Part shown: positions 1 through 5,070 of the stretch, piece after piece
Position numbering within the stretch: the first letter of the stretch is position 1
Layout: each line of letters opens with the position of its first letter
Assembly: GCA_016201185.1 (NCBI GenBank)
Contig: JACQDG010000417.1
Location: 1-7,169, forward strand
Direction: 5' to 3'
Origin: Acidobacteriota bacterium
Lineage (GTDB): Bacteria; Acidobacteriota; Terriglobia; Bryobacterales; JACQDG01
Length of the DNA stretch: 7,169 nt
Notes under the pieces: model-generated
The model's input: the letters and a program-made list of their open reading frames with translations, nothing else
Databases searched by the model: none
What the model was told of the DNA's origin: nothing
Position numbers and translations under genes: made by a program

Positions 1-649
1 GGCAAGCACCGACGGTATTCCTCTTCACGGCATGCTTGACCCGGACATTTTGATGAGAATGATGGCGAACGGCGGCGTTCCCCGGCGGCGGGCACAGGCG
101 GCAATGGACCGCATCTGCCGCTCGGCCGAGCGGTATTACTTCCGCCATGTGCCGGACCTGCGGAGGAAAACCTGCCCGGGCGTCCGACGGCTTCTTTATC
201 GGCTGCGCCGCAAGGGCGCCGCCACCGGCCTGGTGACGGGGAACCTGACGCGCATTGGGTGGAAAAAGCTGGAGCGGGCCAGCCTGGCACAGTATTTCCA
301 ATTCGGCATTTTTGGGGAGATCGCGCCAACCCGGACGGAGCTGGTGCGTCTGGCCCTGCGTTACGCCCAGAGCCACGGCTGGGTCAACGGGCAGACGCGG
401 CGCGTGCTCATCGGCGACACGCCCAATGACATCGAAGCCGCCCGGGCCAATGGCGTTGAGACCGTCGCCGTGGCCACCGGGTTGTGCTCACTCAGGGAAT
501 TGCAGGCCTGCTCTCCGACCCTTTGTGTGCGGGATTTGACGGACCCGGTGGTGAGGGAATGGCTGAAGGCAGCGACGGCCAATGCCGGAGGGCGCGCTGC
601 TATTCGTGCATCTGCTGGGAAAGGTAAAGCTCCAGGCCGACTTCCTTGA
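1..649 (+). CDS. HAD-superfamily hydrolase, phosphoglycolate-phosphatase-like (5' partial)
   Basis: This is a probable cytoplasmic phosphatase of the haloacid dehalogenase superfamily; the substrate cannot be told. The frame is open to the left edge and begins with residues STDG, the G-x-TD segment that in these enzymes follows the catalytic DxDGT motif. The nucleophile motif is therefore outside the window and the ATG at 32 is internal. Counting from that ATG, motif II is VTGN (68-71), a candidate motif III lysine lies in WKKLE (77-81), and motif IV is GDTPND (128-133), which binds Mg2+. The usual KP form of motif III is absent; the sequence after the cap reads APTRTELVRLA. The helical cap lies roughly at 1-48. 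Family similarity fades near residue 180. The last ~20 residues are basic and Gly/Ala-rich and read antisense to the 3' end of bacterioferritin, so the tail is probably a late extension. The fold assignment is secure and the substrate is not. Confidence 0.85.
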   Translation, partial: ASTDGIPLHGMLDPDILMRMMANGGVPRRRAQAAMDRICRSAERYYFRHVPDLRRKTCPGVRRLLYRLRRKGAATGLVTGNLTRIGWKKLERASLAQYFQFGIFGEIAPTRTELVRLALRYAQSHGWVNGQTRRVLIGDTPNDIEAARANGVETVAVATGLCSLRELQACSPTLCVRDLTDPVVREWLKAATANAGGRAAIRASAGKGKAPGRLP

Positions 650-1070
650 TCATGCCAAGCTGGGCCTCGAGATAATCGACGTGCTCTTCCTCGTCAACCA
701 GAATCTTCTGGAACAGCTCCCGGGAGGCGTTGTCGCCCACTTCGACGGCCGTCTTGATGGCGGCGTTCAGGCGGGGAATGGCGTCCAACTCCAAGGCCAG
801 GTCGTTCTGCAACTGTTGCTTGATGTTCTGCCCGATCTTGATGGGGAACATGTCCGTCATGTCGGGGGCGCCTTCCAAAAACAGGATGCGGTCCATGAGG
901 ATTTCGGCGTGCTTCATTTCCTCGACGGCTTCCTCCCGCTGCTTCTTGGCCATGCGCTCGTAGCCCCAGTTCTTGCACATGGAGGCATGCAGGAAATACT
1001 GGTTGATGGCAGTCAGCTCGGCTTTCAGCGTTTCGTTGAGGTGGTGCAGGACCTTGGCGTTTCCCTTCAT
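600..1070 (-). CDS. bfr: Bacterioferritin
   Basis: This is a haem-containing ferritin that oxidises Fe2+ and stores ferric mineral inside a 24-subunit cytoplasmic shell. The 156-residue product is close to the 158 residues of the E. coli protein and keeps its numbering. All ferroxidase ligands are visible: Glu18, Glu51, His54, Glu94, Glu127 and His130, with Tyr25 alongside. Met52, the axial haem ligand at the two-fold interface, is present, so this is a true Bfr rather than a non-haem ferritin. The ATG start is supported by a GGAGG at 1080-1084, nine bases upstream. The stop is TAG. The 101 bp gap after the SMP-30 gene, with a possible -10 element, suggests its own transcription. No Fur-box-like sequence was recognised by eye. 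The 3' end overlaps the convergent HAD gene by 50 bp. Confidence 0.97.
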   Translation of the reverse strand: MKGNAKVLHHLNETLKAELTAINQYFLHASMCKNWGYERMAKKQREEAVEEMKHAEILMDRILFLEGAPDMTDMFPIKIGQNIKQQLQNDLALELDAIPRLNAAIKTAVEVGDNASRELFQKILVDEEEHVDYLEAQLGMIKEVGLELYLSQQMHE

Positions 1071-1094
1071 GGTGATCGTCCTCCGAGAATTACT

Positions 1095-1100
1095 ATTTTA
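1095..1100 (-). promoter_or_regulatory. Possible -10 element of bfr
   Basis: On the minus strand the sequence TAAAAT differs from TATAAT at one position and sits in the only AT-rich patch before bfr. Initiation near 1088 would give a leader of about 17 bases that still contains the GGAGG. No good -35 hexamer is visible at 16-18 bp (the best is TGCCGC). The call rests on the hexamer and its position only. Confidence 0.25.
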
Positions 1101-1114
1101 GCGCAACCGACCGA

Positions 1115-1138
1115 CCCGCGGCAGGCGTCTTGCGCGGG
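1115..1138 (-). terminator. Weak GC-rich hairpin between the SMP-30 gene and bfr
   Basis: The arms CCCGCG (1115-1120) and CGCGGG (1133-1138) are perfectly complementary around a 12-base loop. Two more pairs are possible if one base bulges. The hairpin lies downstream of the SMP-30 stop codon and upstream of the bfr -10 candidate, where a terminator could separate the two. No T-run follows on the minus strand, so intrinsic termination is doubtful, and such stems are common by chance in GC-rich DNA. Confidence 0.2.
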
Positions 1139-1171
1139 CAGCCGATGGCCGCAGCAAACTGAGAGGCCGGC

Positions 1172-2170
1172 TCAGGGCCGGATTCCCTTGACATTGAGCT
1201 TCAGGCGGTAGAGTCCGGTCCGCGCCGTGATGTAGAGGGTCTTGCCGTCGGCATCGCCCCAGTGGAGGTTGGCGGGAACCTCGGGCAGGTGAATCGTCCC
1301 CAGGTGTTTGCCCTGCGGCGAGATCACCCAAATGCCGCCAGGGCCCGTGCCGTAAAGATTACCTTTCGAGTCGAGCTTCATGCCGTCAGGCACGCCCTCC
1401 GCCTTCTCCGACGTCACGTCGTAGAAAACTTTGCCGTTCGCCAGCGCGCCGTCGGGCTTCACGTCGTAGACCATCCAAATCTTGCGCGCCTGATCGGAGT
1501 TGGCGATGTAAAGCTTCTTCTCATCCGGGGAAAAGCCCAGGCCGTTGGGGCGCGTCATGTCCTTCACGAGCAGGTCCAGTTTGCCCGCCGGAGTGAGCCG
1601 GAAGACGCCGTTGAACTGCAATTCCTTGGCCGGGTCGTCGTCCTGCTTCTGAAAGCCGTAAGGCGGGTCGGTGAAATACAAGTCGCCATTGCTCTTGAAA
1701 ACGGCGTCGTTCGGGCTGTTCAGGCGCTTGCCCTCGAAGCGGTCGGCGAGCACCGTGATGGACCGGCCTTTTTCGGTGCGGGTTACTCTCCGGTTGCCGT
1801 GTTCGCAGGCGACCAGGCGGCCCTGGCGGTCGAGGGTCAGGCCGTTGGAGCCGATGAACTGGCCGTCGGGGTAGGAGCCAGGGAAGACCGGCTTGCGGAA
1901 AACAGAGACCTGCCCGTCCGGCGTCCACTTCATGATGGCGTTGGCGGGAATATCGCTGAATAGAAGATACCCGCCGCCCTTATGGATCCAGACAGGCCCT
2001 TCGATGAAGCGCAAGTTGCCGGCGAGTTTCTCTATTTTCGCGCCGGCTGGAACCAGCGCGTTGAAAGCCGGATCAACTCGGGTGAAGCTGCCCACCCCCG
2101 CCTGCTCGGCGCTCAGTTGCAGGACGCCGCCTGCGCTCAAAAGAAACCACGCAGCCCAGAAATTTCCCAT
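1172..2170 (-). CDS. Secreted SMP-30/gluconolactonase/LRE-family protein
   Basis: This is a six-bladed beta-propeller of the SMP-30/gluconolactonase family, whose members use one divalent metal to hydrolyse sugar lactones or related esters; the substrate here is unknown. The 332-residue product starts with a hydrophobic stretch (about 4-20), read as a signal peptide, so it probably acts in the periplasm or outside. By alignment from memory with human SMP-30, the metal ligands are Glu57 (in EGPVW), Asn209 (in RPNGLGF) and Asp262 (in VPDGM). Asn154-Asp155 (in SPND) matches the substrate-side Asn-Asp pair. The NGDLYFTDPPYGF stretch (161-173) is typical of bacterial gluconolactonase-like members. 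The ATG start is backed by GGAGG at 2179-2183, eight bases upstream. It lies 72 bp downstream of the amidohydrolase on the same strand and could be cotranscribed. The stop is TGA. Confidence 0.92.
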   Translation of the reverse strand: MGNFWAAWFLLSAGGVLQLSAEQAGVGSFTRVDPAFNALVPAGAKIEKLAGNLRFIEGPVWIHKGGGYLLFSDIPANAIMKWTPDGQVSVFRKPVFPGSYPDGQFIGSNGLTLDRQGRLVACEHGNRRVTRTEKGRSITVLADRFEGKRLNSPNDAVFKSNGDLYFTDPPYGFQKQDDDPAKELQFNGVFRLTPAGKLDLLVKDMTRPNGLGFSPDEKKLYIANSDQARKIWMVYDVKPDGALANGKVFYDVTSEKAEGVPDGMKLDSKGNLYGTGPGGIWVISPQGKHLGTIHLPEVPANLHWGDADGKTLYITARTGLYRLKLNVKGIRP

Positions 2171-2206
2171 GACGAAATCCTCCGCCCTGTCCGGGACTCC
2201 AGCAAT

Positions 2207-2212
2207 TCTATA
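2207..2212 (-). promoter_or_regulatory. Possible -10 element of the SMP-30-family gene
   Basis: On the minus strand TATAGA, followed by AT, matches the -10 consensus at five of six positions. It lies in the 72 bp gap after the amidohydrolase, 36 bases upstream of the SMP-30 start codon. The best -35 candidate, TTTCGC 18 bp upstream, is poor. It may be an internal promoter or chance, since the two genes are close enough to share a transcript. Confidence 0.22.
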
Positions 2213-2242
2213 CCGCTAACACGCGAAAGAGCGAAACTCCCT

Positions 2243-3646
2243 CTATTTCACGCGCAGGGCGGGGCGGTCGATCCAGCGGCCGGCGAGCATCACGCGCTCG
2301 ATTCTCCGGGTGTTCCTGATGTCGGCCAGGGGATCGGCGGACAGCACCACGAGGTCCGCCCATTTACCGCTTGCGAGCGTGCCCAGATCGTCGCCGCCCT
2401 GCAGGCAGGCTGCGCCGTGGCGGGTGGCAGCACTGATGGCCTCGAGCGGCGTCAGGCCGGCCTGGACCAGAAGCTCGAGCTCCCGGTGGGTCATCAGCCC
2501 GGGAAAATCCAAGGCCGAGCCTCCGTCCGAGCCCACGGCCATCGGGACGCCGGCGCGGGCCAGCGCCAGGGTGTTCTTCATGGCCAGGTCGAATTCCCGG
2601 CGGGCAACGGGATCGGGGGAGGGCTTCGCTGCCCGGGCCGCATCGATGACATCGGCGTCCATGGTCCGGGCCACGTCGGGGTCAGCCAGCCGCTCGGGGT
2701 GCTCGGAATAAAACCAGGCGAGCTCCTGGCGAATCAGCGTCGGGGCGAAAACGGTCCGGCGTTCTCGCAAGGTGGCTACCAGCGCCGGGTCCACCGTTTC
2801 CACGTCGCGGATCATGTGCACGAAATCGTGGATGCCGAAGCCGACCAGGGCGCGGGTGTCAGCCTGGCTGTAAATGTGCGCGGCCACGGGAATGCTGTGC
2901 CGCGCGGCCTCTTCAATGATGGCGCGGCAAACGTCGAGCCGGATGGAAGGGAGGGTATTATTGAGAGTATCCACCCACATCTTGATGCCGTCCACCTGCT
3001 GCGAGGCCAGTTCTTGCACCTGCCGCACGGCCTCTTCCGGCGTCTCCACCTGGCGGGCGACGGCGCCCACCTCCTGGGTGGGATGCCCGTTGGGGGCCGT
3101 GAAGCCCCGGCCCACGGTGAACAAGTGCGGCGAAAGGATCTTGGCCGTGCGGGCATCGGCGCGAATCGGGAAGATGGCGTCGCGGTCGATGCCCAGGCTG
3201 CGGACCGCCGTTACGCCGAAATACAGGTATGCCTGGAGGTTCTTCTCCACCCGCTCCCGTGTGTAGGCGGATGCAACGTACTGCGCTCCGGCGCGGGAGC
3301 CCAGGTGCACGTGCAGGTCAATCAGGCCGGGGATTACATACTTACCCGAAACATCGATCCTCTCGGCGCCCTTCGGGACCGGAGTCAAGCTGCGGGGCCC
3401 GGCGGCCCGTATCTTTCCTCCTTCGATTACCACAATGGAATCAGGAACCGGCGCTTCGCCTTTGCCGTCAAGCAGGACTCCGCCGATCAGGGCGATGGGG
3501 GCGGACTCGGCGGGAGGGACAACGCCGGAGGGCCCGCACCCGACCAGCCAAAGGAGAGCCAGCAGGACGAAAGAGATCAGGGCAGAAGGTATCGCATTAC
3601 TTTGTTGACCTGAGCGCCGAGCCAGTAACTGAATGGAAGCCTCCAC
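2243..3646 (-). CDS. Lipoprotein metal-dependent amidohydrolase, imidazolonepropionase-like (COG1228 type); start uncertain
   Basis: This is a probable binuclear-metal hydrolase of the amidohydrolase superfamily. Relatives cleave cyclic amides, dipeptides or similar C-N bonds; the substrate is unknown. Numbered from the ATG at 3733, the metal set is HVH (141-143), a candidate carboxylated Lys251 (in GIKMW), His286 (in AAHIY), His306 and Asp403 (in VGSDGG). The small N- and C-terminal beta-sandwich strands are also present (GKYVIPGLIDLH; LASGKWADLVVL). A hydrophobic segment ends in the lipobox LVGC (Cys66, codon 3536-3538), so the mature enzyme should be lipid-anchored; Gly at +2 does not suggest inner-membrane retention. 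The start is unresolved. The in-frame ATG at 3733 lies upstream of another gene's ribosome-binding site and has none of its own. The GTG at 3646 chosen here also lacks one. An out-of-frame ATG at 3595-3597 would give an ideal signal peptide if one base were missing nearby. The stop is TAG. Confidence 0.88.
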   Translation of the reverse strand: MEASIQLLARRSGQQSNAIPSALISFVLLALLWLVGCGPSGVVPPAESAPIALIGGVLLDGKGEAPVPDSIVVIEGGKIRAAGPRSLTPVPKGAERIDVSGKYVIPGLIDLHVHLGSRAGAQYVASAYTRERVEKNLQAYLYFGVTAVRSLGIDRDAIFPIRADARTAKILSPHLFTVGRGFTAPNGHPTQEVGAVARQVETPEEAVRQVQELASQQVDGIKMWVDTLNNTLPSIRLDVCRAIIEEAARHSIPVAAHIYSQADTRALVGFGIHDFVHMIRDVETVDPALVATLRERRTVFAPTLIRQELAWFYSEHPERLADPDVARTMDADVIDAARAAKPSPDPVARREFDLAMKNTLALARAGVPMAVGSDGGSALDFPGLMTHRELELLVQAGLTPLEAISAATRHGAACLQGGDDLGTLASGKWADLVVLSADPLADIRNTRRIERVMLAGRWIDRPALRVK

Positions 3647-3714
3647 TTGTATTCGTAATGAGCGAGGAGCAGAACGCCGCCCGCCACGACGGCAAGAACA
3701 ACCCACTTCCGCAT
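3577..3714 (-). CDS. Small single-pass membrane protein, 45 residues, unrecognised
   Basis: This short ORF belongs to no family I recognise. It starts MRKW, has one hydrophobic helix at about residues 4-19 and then a basic, aromatic-rich tail (HYEYKWRLPFSYW). A single-pass inner-membrane protein is the simplest reading. The start is well supported by AAGGAGG on the minus strand, eight bases before the ATG, which is the best ribosome-binding site in the window. A longer start at 3765 is less likely because it would place that site inside the gene. The 3' end overlaps the amidohydrolase reading frame in another frame. Its TGA (3577-3579) falls just inside the stretch encoding the lipoprotein signal helix, so translational coupling is possible. 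Alternatively it may be the 5' piece of the amidohydrolase gene, cut off by a one-base deletion. Confidence 0.6.
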   Translation of the reverse strand: MRKWVVLAVVAGGVLLLAHYEYKWRLPFSYWLGAQVNKVMRYLLP

Positions 3715-3721
3715 ACAACGC

Positions 3722-3745
3722 CCCTCCTTCCATCCACCCGGAGGG
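3722..3745 (-). promoter_or_regulatory. Inverted repeat that could mask the Shine-Dalgarno
   Basis: On the minus strand CCCTCC (3740-3745) is followed after 12 bases by GGAGGG (3722-3727). The second arm contains the core of the ribosome-binding site of the small ORF. Pairing would be six perfect base pairs, possibly seven with a G-U pair, and could reduce initiation. C/T-rich partners for GGAGG arise easily by chance, so this is only a candidate translational control element. Confidence 0.3.
3723..3729 (-). promoter_or_regulatory. Strong Shine-Dalgarno of the 45-residue ORF
   Basis: The minus-strand sequence AAGGAGG is followed eight bases later by the ATG at 3712-3714. It decides the start of the small ORF. 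It also argues against the ATG at 3731-3733 as the amidohydrolase start, because that ATG lies just upstream of this site and has no purine-rich tract before it. Confidence 0.75.
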
Positions 3746-3766
3746 AGACTACCGACTTTCTTCAAA

Positions 3767-3796
3767 GGCGAGGTGGTGAGAATTCACCACCTCGCC
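3767..3796 (-). terminator. Perfect 13-bp hairpin, likely terminator after mutS-anmK
   Basis: The arms 3767-3779 and 3784-3796 are perfectly complementary (GGCGAGGTGGTGA and its reverse complement) with a four-base loop. It is the strongest inverted repeat in the window and lies between anmK and the next minus-strand unit, 73 bases past the restored anmK stop at 3870-3872. On the minus strand it is followed by TTTGAAG, so the U-tract is short; there is none on the plus strand. A minus-strand terminator, or an mRNA 3'-end stabilising stem, fits best. Confidence 0.55.
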
Positions 3797-3869
3797 GGCC
3801 CGCCTACATCGAGCGTTCACAAGGAGAAGCCGAGCGCTCAACAGACGGACCAGTCCGATCCTACACCAA

Positions 3870-5051
3870 TCACTTTGTTTTGTACATAGTCTTGCGACCG
3901 TGGGCGTACGTTACTTTTCCCAGAATACGGGCGCCGGCGGCCCCGGTGGCGGCGGGCAGGCTCGATGGCCGGTGATGATAAGTCTCATAGGCAAGAAGCG
4001 CGAAGGCAATAGCTTCCTTGGCGTCGCTGTGAATGCCGAAATCCTCCTAGGCGAGGACGCGTACGCCGGGCAGCCAGCAGGCGAGACAGGCCATCACAGG
4101 CGGGTTGCGGAGGCCTCCACCGGAAACGATCAGCTCATCGGGGAGCCCTCCGGGCCCAGCGGCGAAGCGGCGAATACCGAGAGCAACCGCGGCGGCGGTA
4201 AAAGCCGTGGCTGTGGCCATCAGGTCCTCGGGAGGCAGGCCGCGCCGCACCAGACCGGCGAGGAACGCGGCGCCGTATTGCTCCCGACCGGCGCTCTTGG
4301 GGGGCCGGCGCCGGAAGTAGGGAGCGGAGAGCAACTCGTCGAGCAGCTTTCGATCCACGCGGCCCCGCGCGGCCAGGCTGCCGTTGCGATCGAATTTCTC
4401 GCGGCCTCCGGAAAAATGCTCCGCCAGAGCATCCAGGATCATGTTGCCGGGGCCGGTATCGAAGGCGATCACTTGATGCGGCTGAGCGCGCGGAGGAATG
4501 GCGGTGATGTTGGCGATCCCGCCGATGTTGAGCGCCACGCGGCAGAGGCGCGGGCTACGGTAAAGCAGGTAATCGATGTAGGGCACCAGCGGAGCACCCT
4601 GGCCGCCGGCCGCCATGTCCGAGGGACGAAAGTCGGCCACCACGTCCACCCCGGTTCGCTCGGCAATGACGGCCGGCTCTCCGATTTGCAGGGTGCAGGC
4701 GATCGAGCGGCCCAACAGCTTCGCTTGCGCTCCCTGGTGATAAATCGTCTGGCCGTGGGAGCCGATTAATTGCAATTTTGCAAGCGGCACTTTCGCCCGG
4801 CGGCAGGCACGCTTCACGGCGGCAGCGAACAGCTCGCCCAGCAGGAAGTTCAGGCGAGCCACCTGGGCGAGGCCGGCCGGGGACGCGGGATCGGCAACCT
4901 CGAGCACCGCCTCACGCACCCCAGGCGGATAAGAAAAGGTGTAATGGGCCAGCACGCGGACCCGCGCGCGAAAGCGCGCACCGCGAATATCCAGCAGCGC
5001 GACGTCGATCCCATCCACCGAGGTCCCGCTCATCAGGCCGGCGACGATCAT
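3870..5051 (-). pseudogene. anmK: Anhydro-N-acetylmuramic acid kinase interrupted by one in-frame TAG
   Basis: AnmK is a cytoplasmic ASKHA-fold kinase of peptidoglycan recycling. It opens the 1,6-anhydro ring of anhydro-MurNAc and phosphorylates it with ATP, giving MurNAc-6-phosphate for MurQ. The first 334 residues are intact: GLMSGTSVDGID (5-16, phosphate binding), IGSHGQTIYH (96-105), GEPAVIAERTGVDVVADF (125-142), NIGGIANIT (175-183), DTGPGN with the likely catalytic Asp198 (198-203), and SGGGLRNP (310-317). A TAG at 4047-4049 then stops translation. The same frame continues for 58 codons with the conserved AnmK C-terminus (FGIHSDAKEAIAFALLAYE, then LPAATGA and ILGK) and ends at TGA 3870-3872. 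Read through, the product would be about 393 positions against about 370 in E. coli. The start is 19 bp after the mutS stop and has no clear Shine-Dalgarno, which suggests coupling to mutS. A nonsense mutation, sequencing error or UAG readthrough all remain possible. Confidence 0.85.
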
Positions 5052-5070
5052 AGGAGAGTGTAGGCCCGCG

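Noticed and set aside
1167..1181. Small stem CCGGC/GCCGG over the SMP-30 stop codon
   Set aside because: Five base pairs without a T-run are expected often by chance in GC-rich DNA.
582..1211. A 209-codon plus-strand open frame opposite bfr
   Set aside because: Its sequence is the mirror of bacterioferritin, whose ferroxidase and haem residues are all in place, so it is a shadow.
1262..1963. A 233-codon plus-strand open frame opposite the SMP-30 gene
   Set aside because: It has no recognisable motif and biased composition, and its opposite strand carries a well-conserved beta-propeller gene.
1982..3613. A 543-codon plus-strand open frame opposite the amidohydrolase
   Set aside because: It lies antisense to a gene with complete catalytic motifs, is rich in Gly, Ala, Arg and His, shows no domain, and is a typical product of GC-rich codon bias.
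3846..3857. Dyad CGGAC-CA-GTCCG, and near-direct repeats of GAGCGYTCA around 3810-3840
   Set aside because: The dyad loop of two bases is too tight for a hairpin, the repeats are short with one mismatch, and there are too few copies to suggest an operator or array.
3870..5051. Genome-wide recoding of TAG as sense to explain anmK
   Set aside because: Three other genes in the window end in TAG at the expected family C-terminus, so TAG works as a stop here.
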